64,000 bases of DNA, taken from Kutzneria sp. CA-103260. GTDB taxonomy: Bacteria; Actinomycetota; Actinomycetes; Mycobacteriales; Pseudonocardiaceae. Positions 49,010-57,250 of the stretch are shown here, one piece after another; the stretch's first letter is position 1, and every line of letters starts with the position of its first letter. A program made the translations under genes and the position numbers. The notes below the pieces were generated by a model. The model was not told where the DNA came from. It did not search any database and was given only the letters and a program-made list of their open reading frames with translations. The stretch spans positions 1,550,001 to 1,614,000 of the forward strand of contig NZ_CP073318.1 in NCBI RefSeq assembly GCF_018263855.1, in the 5' to 3' direction.

Positions 49010-49903
49010 TCAGAGCACGTTCCCGAAGAAGCCGGCGAGCTCGGCGGCGGCCGGCTCGACGTACCTGTCGTACAGGTCGACGTGGCTGGCCCCGTCAATC
49101 CAGTGGAGACGCTTGGGCTCGCCGGCGCGTTCGAACGCCTCGGTGGTCATGTGCTTGGTCACGGCCTCGGTGCCGACGATCATCAGCAGTGGGCGCGGGG
49201 CGATCAGGCCGATGAAGCGAAACGGGTCGAAGGCCACGATTCGGTCCACACTGGACAGAGTGAACTCCTTGGCGGAGCGGGGGTGCTGGGCCCGGTCGGT
49301 GCAGTAGTACTCCCAGCCGTCGAACACGTGCTGGCCGCCGGCCCGCGCGGCTTGCTCGTCCGAGGGGAAGAGGGGAAACGTCGCCGGCGCGGCGCCCCGG
49401 GCCTCGGCGGTGCGGGCCGCCGCGGCGGCGGCGAGCATGCCCTGCACGACAGCCGGATCCTGGTCGTCTTCCGCGCCCCGCCGGAACTGTCGGCCGATGT
49501 CGGCGGCGCTGACCGTCGCCACGGCCTTGATCCGCTGGTCGGTCGCCGCCGCCACGACGTAGCCGCCGGAGGCGCAGATGCCCAGCGCCCCAATGCGTTC
49601 CGGGTCGACCTCGTCGCGGGTGGTCAGGAAGGACACGGCGGCCTTGACGTCCTCGACACGTTGGGCCGGGTCCTCCAGGCCGCGCGGCAGGCCGGCGCTC
49701 TCGCCCTGGTGGGCGGCGTCGAACGCCAGGGTGACAAATCCGCGCTCGGCCAGCTGGCGCGCATAGTGGCCGGCGGCCTGCTCCTTGACCCCGCCGGCGG
49801 GGTGGCTCACCACGATCGCCGGCCCGGGAGCCGGGCGGTCGGGGACGTAGAGGTGGCCGGCGATGGTCAGGCCGGCGCTGTCGAAACTCACATCGGTTCG
49901 CAT
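49010..49903 (-). CDS. Dienelactone hydrolase/YcjY-like alpha/beta hydrolase
   Basis: A 297-residue alpha/beta hydrolase. Core motifs: IVVSHPAGGVKEQAAGHYA, VTLAFDAAHQGES, nucleophile Ser in LGICASGGYVVAAA, Asp/Glu segment RPLLMIVGTEAVTK and His in DGASHVDLYD. The ATG at 49903 is used; GTG 49912 is possible. Divergent from the MmyB-like regulator with a 16-bp palindrome between them, a common arrangement in actinomycetes, so it is probably the regulator's main target. Confidence 0.9.
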   Translation of the reverse strand: MRTDVSFDSAGLTIAGHLYVPDRPAPGPAIVVSHPAGGVKEQAAGHYARQLAERGFVTLAFDAAHQGESAGLPRGLEDPAQRVEDVKAAVSFLTTRDEVDPERIGALGICASGGYVVAAATDQRIKAVATVSAADIGRQFRRGAEDDQDPAVVQGMLAAAAAARTAEARGAAPATFPLFPSDEQAARAGGQHVFDGWEYYCTDRAQHPRSAKEFTLSSVDRIVAFDPFRFIGLIAPRPLLMIVGTEAVTKHMTTEAFERAGEPKRLHWIDGASHVDLYDRYVEPAAAELAGFFGNVL

Positions 49904-49955
49904 GGCCACCACAGTCGTCCGGCTGGACGCGTCGTACCAGATCAGGTGTGTTCCT

Positions 49956-49971
49956 GGGCAGGATCCTGCCC
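49956..49971. promoter_or_regulatory. 16-bp palindrome in the MmyB/hydrolase promoter
   Basis: Perfect palindrome GGGCAGGATCCTGCCC between the divergent starts at 49903 and 50008. Likely operator of the MmyB-type regulator. Confidence 0.7.
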
Positions 49972-50007
49972 TCCCACGCCGGGGCGTCCCGGGTGGAGAA
50001 TGAACCC

Positions 50008-50838
50008 ATGAGTTCAGGTGTCGGCGAGTTCCTCAAGGCTCGTCGGGCGGAGTTGACGCCCCATGACGTCGGCCTGCCCGACGCCGACGAGCACCGGCGG
50101 GTGGCCGGGCTGCGACGGGAGGAGGTCGCCCGGCTCGCGTCGATCAGCGTCGACTACTACACCCGCCTGGAACAGGGGCGGGTCGCCGCCTCGGCGGCCG
50201 TGCTGGCCACGCTTGCGCGGGCCTTGCGGCTCGATGACACGCAGCAGGCCTACTTGTACACCCTGGCCGGGAAGGCCCCGGCTCGGCCGCGGCGTCGGGC
50301 CGCGCAGCGGGTGCGGCCGGCCATGCGACGGCTGCTCGACCAGCTCACCGAGGCCCCCGCGCTGGTGCTCGGCCGCCGGTTGGACATCCTGGCGTGGAAC
50401 CGGCTGGCCAGTGCCCTGTACGTGGACTTCGACGCCCTGCCGGCGAACCAACGCAACTATGTCCGCCTTGTGTTCACCCATCCCGGCGTGCGGGCCATGC
50501 ACCTGGACTGGGATGAGGCGGCCAGCGCCGGCGTCGCCGTGCTGCGGATGGAGGCCGCCGACGACCCGCAGGACGCCGCTCTCGCCGCCCTGGTCGGTGA
50601 ACTTGCCGTGCAGGACAACGACTTCCGTACCTGGTGGGCCGCGCACCACGCCACCGACGCCAGCAACGGCGTCAAGCGCTACCGCCACCCCGTCGTCGGC
50701 GACCTGACCTTGGACTGTGACATGTGGGCCAGTCCCGACGACAGCAACCAACGGCTGATGGTGCTCACCGCCGAGCCAGGATCACCGTCCCACGAGGCGC
50801 TGCGTATTTTGTCCTCATGGCATGCCCCAGTGAGCTGA
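50008..50838 (+). CDS. MmyB-like XRE regulator
   Basis: A 276-residue helix-turn-helix regulator of the MmyB/MmyB-like ligand-binding type. N-terminal HTH: GEFLKARRAELTPHDVGLP, RRVAGLRREEVARLASISVDYYTRLEQGR. C-terminal PAS-like ligand domain: LGRRLDILAWNRLASALYVDF, RNYVRLVFTHPGVR, and KRYRHPVVGDLTLDCDMW, the usual fatty-acid-like ligand pocket of this family. The ATG at 50008 follows GGAGAATG. Divergent from the alpha/beta hydrolase it presumably controls. Confidence 0.93.
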   Translation: MSSGVGEFLKARRAELTPHDVGLPDADEHRRVAGLRREEVARLASISVDYYTRLEQGRVAASAAVLATLARALRLDDTQQAYLYTLAGKAPARPRRRAAQRVRPAMRRLLDQLTEAPALVLGRRLDILAWNRLASALYVDFDALPANQRNYVRLVFTHPGVRAMHLDWDEAASAGVAVLRMEAADDPQDAALAALVGELAVQDNDFRTWWAAHHATDASNGVKRYRHPVVGDLTLDCDMWASPDDSNQRLMVLTAEPGSPSHEALRILSSWHAPVS

Positions 50839-51731
50839 TAACTGCCTGGTGCCGGGACCATCTGGGCGCCGCGCCGGCTGAGGTGCTGTTCTGGCGGGAG
50901 TCGATTTCGACGGTGTTCGGTCTCCGACTGACCAACGGCGCCGACGTAGTGGTCAAGACCCGCCTTGACGACGGCCGGACCTCGTCGTGCGTCGCGGCGC
51001 AGGCCCTGTTGGCCGAGCGCGGATTTCCTTGCGCCCGGCCCCTCACGCCGGTGGTCGCCGTTGGCTCATTGGCAGTGCACGCCGAGGAGTTCCGCCAGGG
51101 CGGCGACATCCTGGAGGGCGACTCGCCGGACGTGGCGGTGCACTACGCCGAGGTGTTCGCCCGCCTGATGGCCGAGCTGGCGTCCGTGGAAGTACCGCCG
51201 CCGCTCCCCAATCCGCGCTGGATCCGTTGGGACCACAAGGATCCCGGACTCTGGCCCGCGATCGACTTCCTCGATGACCGGGACCAGAGCCTCGTGTCCG
51301 CGCACGTCGTCGACACCGCGGAGCAGGTCCGCCGACGCCTGCTGGCCGCTGACCTGCCGCATGTGTTGGGGCACGGTGACTTCGAGGCCCAGAACCTCCG
51401 CTGGCGCGGGCAGGACCTGTGGATCGTGCACGACTGGGACAGCCTCTCGTGGCAGCCCGAGGCCGCCCTGGCCGGCGCCGCCAGTGGCTCCTTCGCCAGT
51501 TCCGGGCCGCCGACTTTGGCCCCGATCGCCAGCTCCGAGGCGTTCCTGACCGCCTACCAAGACCTTCGCGGCCGCACGTTCAGTGCCGCGGAGCTGGAGG
51601 TCGCCTGGGCGGCCAGCCTCTGGCCCGCGGTGCACAACGCCCGTTGGGAGGCCCTGCACGGCGACAACCCCCTGTGTGGCGCCGCACTTCGTGACCAGGC
51701 AGCCGACCGTCTCCGCCGCGCCGGGACGTGA
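50817..51731 (+). CDS. Aminoglycoside phosphotransferase (APH)-family kinase
   Basis: A 304-residue APH-fold small-molecule kinase. The catalytic loop VLGHGDFEAQNLRWRG (HGDxxxxN) and the metal-binding IVHDWDSLSW (DxD) are intact, with an N-terminal nucleotide-binding lobe (FGLRLTNGADVVVKTRLDD). The start ATG at 50817 lies 22 bases inside the regulator gene. Substrate could be an antibiotic, choline-like compound or sugar; resistance is not implied by the family alone. Its overlap suggests cotranscription with the MmyB-like gene. Confidence 0.88.
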   Translation: MACPSELITAWCRDHLGAAPAEVLFWRESISTVFGLRLTNGADVVVKTRLDDGRTSSCVAAQALLAERGFPCARPLTPVVAVGSLAVHAEEFRQGGDILEGDSPDVAVHYAEVFARLMAELASVEVPPPLPNPRWIRWDHKDPGLWPAIDFLDDRDQSLVSAHVVDTAEQVRRRLLAADLPHVLGHGDFEAQNLRWRGQDLWIVHDWDSLSWQPEAALAGAASGSFASSGPPTLAPIASSEAFLTAYQDLRGRTFSAAELEVAWAASLWPAVHNARWEALHGDNPLCGAALRDQAADRLRRAGT

Positions 51732-51756
51732 CGACCGACAACGACGGGTTGCTTAA

Positions 51757-51776
51757 CATACGTACATGCATGTATG
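51757..51776. promoter_or_regulatory. TetR operator
   Basis: CATACGTACATGCATGTATG, a 20-base imperfect palindrome containing the perfect 12-mer TACATGCATGTA. It ends nine bases before the TetR ATG. Confidence 0.75.
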
Positions 51777-51784
51777 AATAGGGC

Positions 51785-52327
51785 ATGCGTCGAACCGCGG
51801 CGGATGCCGCCAGGACCAGGTCCGCGCTGCTCGACGCGGCCTTGTTGGTGTTCGCCGAGACCGGGGTGGCCAACGCCCGGCTCGCCGACATCGCCACGAG
51901 AGCCGGCGCGACCAGAGGCGCCGTCTACCACCACTTCGAGGACAAGGCGGCGCTGCATGCCGCTGTCCTCAACGAATGCTGGGACACGCTGACCGTCGAG
52001 GTCTGGGCCGAGCTGGAAAGCGAGGGGCTGGCCGCCTTCCTCATCGCCTGGCTGCGGTTGTTGCGTGAGGACGAGCGTTTCCGCGCGTTGCTGACGATCA
52101 CGATGAGCGGCCGCGATCCGATGCCGCCCGGCGCGGACGAGGTGTCGGCCAAGGCCTGGGGGCTGGACGACTGGCTGGCCCGCCTGACTCCGGTCGCCGG
52201 GGAGAACGCCACCCATCTGTTGTCGTGGCTGTGCGGCACGGCGATGGTCGCGACGGCCGCCCCGGGCCTGCTGCCGCCGGCCGACGCGGACGGGGTCGCA
52301 CCACTGCTCAGGGGGATGCTCGGATGA
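51785..52327 (+). CDS. TetR-family regulator
   Basis: A 180-residue TetR regulator: N-terminal HTH ALLVFAETGVANARLADIATRAGATRGAVYHHFEDKAALHAAVL, then a helical ligand domain. It is cotranscribed with the MFS gene (ATGA overlap at 52324-52327), and its promoter contains a 20-base palindrome, so the pair forms a self-regulated efflux unit induced by the exported compound. Confidence 0.94.
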   Translation: MRRTAADAARTRSALLDAALLVFAETGVANARLADIATRAGATRGAVYHHFEDKAALHAAVLNECWDTLTVEVWAELESEGLAAFLIAWLRLLREDERFRALLTITMSGRDPMPPGADEVSAKAWGLDDWLARLTPVAGENATHLLSWLCGTAMVATAAPGLLPPADADGVAPLLRGMLG

Positions 52328-53508
52328 CCACCACCAAGCCCGGGGCCGCCGTCGCGGTCACGGTGATCGCGCTCGGCGTCGACATGTTCCTCTACGGCTC
52401 GATCGTCCCGATCCTGCCGAAACTGCCGGCAGTCAACGGATCCGCGCTGATCTCCGGCCTGCTGTTCGCCAGCTACGCCGTGGCGCTGCTGGTGGCGACG
52501 CCGTTCGTCGGTGTCTGGGTCGACCGCGCCGGGCCGCGACCGGCGATGTTGGCCGGCCTGGTCGGCTTGGCGGTCACGACGGTGTTGTTCGCCGGGGTGG
52601 CCGGCGGCAGCCTGGCGGTGCTGCTGATCGCGAGGGCCGCCCAGGGCGTTGCCGCGGCGGCGTCGTGGATCGCCGGCCTCGCGCTCATCGCCGCCACGCA
52701 CGACGTCGAACGCCGCGGCCGGGTGATGGGTCTGGCGTTGAGCGCCATCGGTGTCGGGGTCCTGCTCGGCCCGGCGGTCAGCGGGGCGCTGGCCGACGCT
52801 TTCGGCACGGCCGCGCCATTCCTCGTGGTGGCCGCGCTGGCGGTCGGCGACGCGGTGGCCCGGCTGATCCTGATCAAGCCGGTCCCCGTGTCGGAGTCCC
52901 AGACTCCATTGAGGACGGTGGCGCGGGGTCCGAACGTGCCGCTGCTGGTGCTGTTGACGGCGGTCGGCGCGGCCAGCATCGCTTTCCTGGAACCGATTCT
53001 GCCGCTGCACCTCAGCGGGCTCGGCCTCGGCGGCACGGCGATCGGCCTGGTGTGGAGTGGTGAGGCGCTGGTCGGCACGCTGACCGCGCCGCTGGCCGGC
53101 TTCTGCGCCGACAAGCTGGGCCCGGGTCGGACCGCGGCCATCGGCGCACTGCTCGCCGCCGTCGGCTTCCTGTTGTCCGGCATGGCAGCCACGCCGGTCA
53201 GCATCGCCGGCGTGATCGTCGTCGGCCTCGGCGCCCAGCTCGTGCTGGCCCCGACTCTGGTCCTGATCAGCGTGCTGGCCGAGCACACCCGCCCGCCGGC
53301 CTACGGTGCCGCGTTCGCGCTCTACAACCTGGCCTACACCACCGGCCTGGCCATCGCCCCGCTGGCGGCCGGCGTCGTCGCCCGCGTGGTCGACGTGCCG
53401 ACCGCGACAGTCGTCGCCGCCGTGGCGGCCGCTGTGCTCGCGGTGGTGACGTTCTCCCGCCGGGTCACAGATTGTAGGCGGTCGGATGCCGCGGCTGGTA
53501 AAGCATGA
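52324..53508 (+). CDS. MFS drug-type efflux transporter
   Basis: A 394-residue major facilitator with 12 predicted helices. Motif A after helix 2 is GVWVDRAGPRPAML, the helix 4 region is ARAAQGVAAAASWIAGLALIA, and the antiporter motif C in helix 5 is SAIGVGVLLGPAVSGALAD. This marks a proton-coupled drug:H+ antiporter, close in style to DHA1 exporters. The TetR partner controls it. Its end overlaps the convergent VOC gene by 44 bases. Confidence 0.92.
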   Translation: MTTTKPGAAVAVTVIALGVDMFLYGSIVPILPKLPAVNGSALISGLLFASYAVALLVATPFVGVWVDRAGPRPAMLAGLVGLAVTTVLFAGVAGGSLAVLLIARAAQGVAAAASWIAGLALIAATHDVERRGRVMGLALSAIGVGVLLGPAVSGALADAFGTAAPFLVVAALAVGDAVARLILIKPVPVSESQTPLRTVARGPNVPLLVLLTAVGAASIAFLEPILPLHLSGLGLGGTAIGLVWSGEALVGTLTAPLAGFCADKLGPGRTAAIGALLAAVGFLLSGMAATPVSIAGVIVVGLGAQLVLAPTLVLISVLAEHTRPPAYGAAFALYNLAYTTGLAIAPLAAGVVARVVDVPTATVVAAVAAAVLAVVTFSRRVTDCRRSDAAAGKA

Positions 53509-53815
53509 TCTCGCCGGCGCCGGGCACCTTCAGCTGCACGGCCCGGCCGAAGGCGCGGGCATGAACCTCGCCGGCGAACTCCGCGCCCTTGGCCGCCAGC
53601 TCCGCCATCGTCGTCTCGAGGTCGTCGCACATCAGCGATATCTCGTGAGTGGGCGCGCCCTCGGCCGGATGCACGCCCAGCTCGGACGGCCCGGTCCTGA
53701 AGATCAGCCAGCCGTCGTGGGCGTCCACGTGCGGCCAGCCCAGCACGTCACGGAAGAAGGCCCGGGCCGCGTCGGCGTCCTCGGCGTACACCAGCGTGTG
53801 CACGGCGGTAATCAT
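53465..53815 (-). CDS. VOC-family (glyoxalase/bleomycin resistance-like) protein
   Basis: A 116-residue single-domain VOC protein (HTLVYAEDADAARAFFRDVLGWPHVDAHDGWLIFRTGPSELGVHP, HEISLMCDDLETTMAELAAKGAEFAG, QLKVPGAGEIMLYQPRH). Possible metal-site residues are the two His and the C-terminal Glu. Members bind or modify small molecules, and some sequester antibiotics. Ten bases after the TetR gene in the same direction, so probably cotranscribed with it. Confidence 0.9.
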   Translation of the reverse strand: MITAVHTLVYAEDADAARAFFRDVLGWPHVDAHDGWLIFRTGPSELGVHPAEGAPTHEISLMCDDLETTMAELAAKGAEFAGEVHARAFGRAVQLKVPGAGEIMLYQPRHPTAYNL

Positions 53816-53825
53816 GGCCGCGAGC

Positions 53826-54443
53826 CTAACCGCACACCCGCTCGACCAGCACCCGCCAGCCTTCGGCGAGGCTGTCCACCAGCGGGCGGGGGTCGGTCTT
53901 GTCCGGTGAGTAGACGTACAGCAGGATCGGGCCCTCCAGCGCGGCCAGCAGCTGCAGGGTCAGGGTGGTGATGTCGGCGACGTCCGGGCAGGCCTCGCGC
54001 AGCATGGTCTGCACGTGGAACCGGGACGGGCTGTGTCCCATTGGGACCGGCTGCCCCGGGTCGATGGCCGCGCGGCACAGGGCGCTGTGCTGGACCAGGA
54101 ACTCCAGGCGGGCCCGGCCGAAGGCGACCAGGCGCTGCGCCGCCGGCGCGCCCGGGCCCAGCGGCGGCGGCCCGCTGAGGATGCGCTGCTGGAACTGGGT
54201 CTCCTCCTCGTTCAGCAGCCCGAGGAAGATGCCGGCGCGGGTGCCGAACCGCCGGAACACCGTCCCCTTGCCGAGCTCGGCCCGCGCGGCCAGCCCGTCC
54301 ATGGTCACCTTGTCGGCGCCGAGCTCGTCGACCATCAGGCGCGCGACCTGGAGCAGGTGGGCCCGGTTGCGGGCGGCGTCGGCCCGCTCCTCGCGCGGCG
54401 GGCCCAGGGAGATCGGTTCCACGGCGCTGACGCTACGCGCCAC
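53826..54443 (-). CDS. TetR-family regulator
   Basis: A 205-residue TetR regulator (ARNRAHLLQVARLMVDELGADKVTMDGLAARAELGKGTVFRRFGTRAGIFLGLL), with a large ligand domain. Start is GTG 54443, directly at the foot of a perfect hairpin, or an in-frame GTG at 54422. Transcribed in the same direction as the nitroreductase-like gene upstream but separated from it by that hairpin; the downstream VOC gene is likely its operon partner. Confidence 0.9.
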   Translation of the reverse strand: MARSVSAVEPISLGPPREERADAARNRAHLLQVARLMVDELGADKVTMDGLAARAELGKGTVFRRFGTRAGIFLGLLNEEETQFQQRILSGPPPLGPGAPAAQRLVAFGRARLEFLVQHSALCRAAIDPGQPVPMGHSPSRFHVQTMLREACPDVADITTLTLQLLAALEGPILLYVYSPDKTDPRPLVDSLAEGWRVLVERVCG

Positions 54444-54474
54444 GATCGGCGACGCCGTGCGACGTCGCCGATCG
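54443..54474 (-). terminator. 12-bp hairpin after the nitroreductase-like gene
   Basis: Perfect 12-base arms CGATCGGCGACG and CGTCGCCGATCG with an eight-base loop, beginning eight bases after the stop at 54483. It overlaps the first base of the GTG start of the TetR gene, so it could act as a terminator, an attenuator, or an operator. Confidence 0.6.
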
Positions 54475-54482
54475 GGACGAGG

Positions 54483-54938
54483 TCACGCCTCGATGGGCGT
54501 CAGCACGAAGATCGGCATGATCCGCGTGGTCTTCTTCTGGTACTCGGCGTAGTCCGGCCACGCCTCGACGGCCCGGTCGAACCAGGCCTGGTACTCCGCG
54601 CCGTCCACCTCGACCGCGGTGTAGTCCTTCTTCACCGGGCCGTCCTGCAGTTCCACGTGCGGGTTGGCGACGAGGTTGTGGTACCAGACCGGGTGCTTGG
54701 GGGCGCCGCCCAGCGAGGCGACGACCGCGTACTGGCCGTTGTGCTCGACCCGCATCAGCGGGGTCTTGCGCAGCTTGCCGGACTTCGCCCCGACCGAGGT
54801 CAGCACGATCACCGGGTGGCCCTGGTTGTCGGTGCCCTCGGTGCCGCCGGAGCGCTCGTAGAGCTCGACCTGGTTGCGGCTGAAGTCGAACGTGCTCGGC
54901 TCGTATTCACCGGTGAGAGGCATGTCTGTCGTCCCCAT
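54483..54938 (-). CDS. DDN-type F420-dependent nitroreductase family protein
   Basis: A 151-residue split-barrel protein of the deazaflavin-dependent nitroreductase/quinone reductase family (Ddn, FGD-linked): [55 protein letters not shown], typical of F420H2 binding. It reduces quinones or nitro compounds in the membrane-near cytoplasm. ATG 54938. A TATAGT-like -10 is visible on the minus strand just upstream (about 54985). Together with the F420 enzyme at 21292 it supports an F420-using host. Confidence 0.9.
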   Translation of the reverse strand: MGTTDMPLTGEYEPSTFDFSRNQVELYERSGGTEGTDNQGHPVIVLTSVGAKSGKLRKTPLMRVEHNGQYAVVASLGGAPKHPVWYHNLVANPHVELQDGPVKKDYTAVEVDGAEYQAWFDRAVEAWPDYAEYQKKTTRIMPIFVLTPIEA

Positions 54939-55003
54939 CGCTCGATCCGTCGCGCCGCCGGCGGCCCGGCGGCGCTTAAACGGACTATACCCCGCTTACT
55001 CGG

Positions 55004-56278
55004 TCAGTGGGGAAAGCCCAGGGTCAGGGCGTGGGCGGCCAGGTCGGTCCAGTCCTCGCCGTGGTGGGCGTGGTCCTCGGAATGGGGCAGCAGGCAGCCG
55101 AGGGTGATCGGCAGCGGCACGTCGTAGCGGGGCGCGGCCAGCTGGGGCGGGTTGGCGAAGTCCAGGACCTCCGCGAGGTTGTTGGCGGCGGCGTCGCGCA
55201 CGGTCAGCGGGGCCAGCCCGAACCGCCACTCGATCATCTTCAGGATGGAGGTGTGGTCGTACAGGCCGTGGGCGACGGTGCTGCGCCGGGACCGGGGCGA
55301 GATCACCAGGCACGGCACGCGGAAGCCGCGCAGCCCGGCCCCCAGGTCGGGGTTGGGGTCCTCACCCACCGGCGGCACCACGTGGTCGAAGAAGCCGCCC
55401 CACTCGTCGTACGTGACGACGAGCGCGGTCCGCTCCCAGTTCGGGCTGGACACCACGGCGTTGTAGACGGAAGCGAGGAAGTGCTGGCCGAGGCGGATGT
55501 CGGCCAGCGGGTGCTCGTCCTGGGACAGGCCGGGAATCGCCTCGCCGAGGAAACCCGGCTCCACGAACGACACCGCCGGCAGCGTGCCGGCCGCGGCGTC
55601 GGCGTAGAACTCCCCGATCAGGCGGCTGATCCCCAGATACCGGGTGCCCCACAGCGCCGTGTACGGCACGTCGGTGAAGTAGTAGCGGCCCTTGACCCCG
55701 GCGGCATCCAACCGGTCCCAGATCGCCGGCATGGTGGCCAGCTTGTCCACGGAGGTGGTGGTGCGATCGGTCTGGGCCGAGTGCAGGAAGAACCGGTTCG
55801 GGAAGGTCGGGGCCATCATCGCCGCGAAGTACCGGTCGCAGACCGTCCAGTCCCGGGCGGCGCTGCCGTAGAAGCCGAGGTCGTCGGCCTCGAAGTAGCC
55901 GATGGACAGCAGGTCGTTGTCGCCGGCCCGCAGCCAGCCGTCGCAGGCGCCGTTGTTGAGCTCGGTCCGGCCGCCCTCGTAGGAGTGGTCCGGGTCGTTG
56001 AAGCCGCAGCCGTGCGGCGCGGTCAGGTGGTGGGTGTCGTGGGCGACGCCGTCCTTGTCGGTGAACGTCAGCCCGGCCTGCCGGCCGTCCGCGCCCGGCA
56101 GCCAGCCCAGGTAGTGGTCGAAGGAGCGGTTCTCCATCATCACCACGACGATGTGGTCGATGCCCGACTGCTCGGGCGCGGGTAGTGTCGCGGCCTGGGC
56201 CACGCCGGAGCCGACGGCCGCCAAGGCCACCGCACCCGCCGTGCCGGCCAGGAACTCCCGCCGGGTCACATCGCTCAT
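55004..56278 (-). CDS. Tat-exported phosphoesterase (phospholipase C/acid phosphatase family)
   Basis: A 424-residue phosphoesterase of the PF04185 family (phospholipase C/acid phosphatase AcpA type). Tat signal: VTRREFLAGTAGAVALAAVG. Active-site signatures: HIVVVMMENRSFDHYLGW (metal ligand and Thr/Ser region), CDRYFAAMMAPTFPNRFFLHSAQT, VVTYDEWGGFFDHVVPP and VISPRSR...YDHTSILKMIEWRFGL. The shorter C-terminus favours the acid phosphatase/PLC-like secreted subgroup without the extra PLC domains. Likely phosphate scavenging or lipid hydrolysis. Single gene. Confidence 0.93.
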   Translation of the reverse strand: MSDVTRREFLAGTAGAVALAAVGSGVAQAATLPAPEQSGIDHIVVVMMENRSFDHYLGWLPGADGRQAGLTFTDKDGVAHDTHHLTAPHGCGFNDPDHSYEGGRTELNNGACDGWLRAGDNDLLSIGYFEADDLGFYGSAARDWTVCDRYFAAMMAPTFPNRFFLHSAQTDRTTTSVDKLATMPAIWDRLDAAGVKGRYYFTDVPYTALWGTRYLGISRLIGEFYADAAAGTLPAVSFVEPGFLGEAIPGLSQDEHPLADIRLGQHFLASVYNAVVSSPNWERTALVVTYDEWGGFFDHVVPPVGEDPNPDLGAGLRGFRVPCLVISPRSRRSTVAHGLYDHTSILKMIEWRFGLAPLTVRDAAANNLAEVLDFANPPQLAAPRYDVPLPITLGCLLPHSEDHAHHGEDWTDLAAHALTLGFPH

Positions 56279-56434
56279 CGTTGTCTCCCAACCATTTCAT
56301 CTCGCAGGGCGGGTCGAGTATTCACCGGTCAGGTGAGCGTGCGGCCAACTTCCGGTTGACGGGCCTCGTTCACATTTCCCACGTCCCGGGCGGGCACGGC
56401 CTTTTCGGCCCAGGGCGTGCCGCCCTCCAGTCGA

Positions 56435-57142
56435 TCAAGTCAGCGGCTCGCCACCGTCCACCCGCAACGTGACCCCGGTGAGGAAGCGGTTGGTCATCGC
56501 GAAGATCGCGGCCTGGGCGATGTCCTCGACGTCGCCGATCCGGCGGGCCGGGTTGTGGGTGCGGAAGTGCTCGAAGTAGTCACGCTTGCCGTCCTGACCC
56601 AGGGCGTCCCAGATGCCGGTGTCGATCACGCCCGGGGACAGTGCGTTGACCCGGATCGGGGCCAGCTCCAGGGCCAGGGAGCGGGTCAGGAAGTCGGCCG
56701 CCCCGTTGGTGATCGCCACGCCGAGGTAGCCGACGGCAGGCTTGAACGCGGCGACGCCGGAGAACAGGGTGAACGAGCCGCCCTCGGTGATCCGCGGCGC
56801 GAAGTGCTTGGCCAGCATGACCGGCCCGATCACCTTGGTGTCGAAGGACTTCAGCAGCGACTCGCGGTCCAGGTCCTGAAGCCGCCCGCGGGCGCGGGCC
56901 GAGGCGGTGGTGACGAGGTGGTCGAGCGACCCGACCCGTTCGGCCAGGGCCTGGATGCTGTTGTCGTCGGTGACGTCGACCGTCTCCGCGCTGGCGGTCT
57001 CTCCGTAGGCCTCGCGCAGCTTGTCCGCGTCACGGCCGGCGACCGTGACCCGCGCGCCCTCGGCCAGCGCGGCGTCCACGATGGCCCGGGCGATCCCGCT
57101 GGGCCGGCCGATGACCAGGACCGACTTGTCCCTCAGCGACAT
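56435..57142 (-). CDS. Atypical SDR-family protein lacking YxxxK
   Basis: A 235-residue protein with the SDR fold but altered motifs. The nucleotide loop reads VLVIGRPSGIARAIVD instead of TGxxxGIG. Where the catalytic Ser...Tyr-xxx-Lys should be, it has SGVAAFKPAVGYLGVAITNGAADFL, with no Tyr/Lys pair at the right spacing. The C-terminal LELAPIRVNALSPGVIDTG and LRVDGGEP are normal. Members of this divergent SDR clade occur in other bacteria, so it may still bind NAD(P) or act non-enzymatically. Divergent from the aldolase gene across a double palindrome. Confidence 0.88.
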   Translation of the reverse strand: MSLRDKSVLVIGRPSGIARAIVDAALAEGARVTVAGRDADKLREAYGETASAETVDVTDDNSIQALAERVGSLDHLVTTASARARGRLQDLDRESLLKSFDTKVIGPVMLAKHFAPRITEGGSFTLFSGVAAFKPAVGYLGVAITNGAADFLTRSLALELAPIRVNALSPGVIDTGIWDALGQDGKRDYFEHFRTHNPARRIGDVEDIAQAAIFAMTNRFLTGVTLRVDGGEPLT

Positions 57143-57182
57143 GGCTTCCTCTCCTTCGGTTGACCTGCCGCCACTTTGTCAC

Positions 57183-57210
57183 ACAGGCATGCCTGTTGCC
57201 TATTAGGCAA
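57183..57210. promoter_or_regulatory. Abutting double palindrome upstream of the aldolase gene
   Basis: Perfect 14-mer ACAGGCATGCCTGT (57183-57196) directly joined, sharing one base, to TTGCCTATTAGGCAA (57196-57210, perfect about its centre). Both are built from the half-site TGCCT/AGGCA in opposite arrangements. It lies between the divergent SDR (57142) and aldolase (57251) genes. Confidence 0.75.
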
Positions 57211-57250
57211 ATCTTACCGATACTGGGAGCCCCGACAAGGAGGCAGCGCG

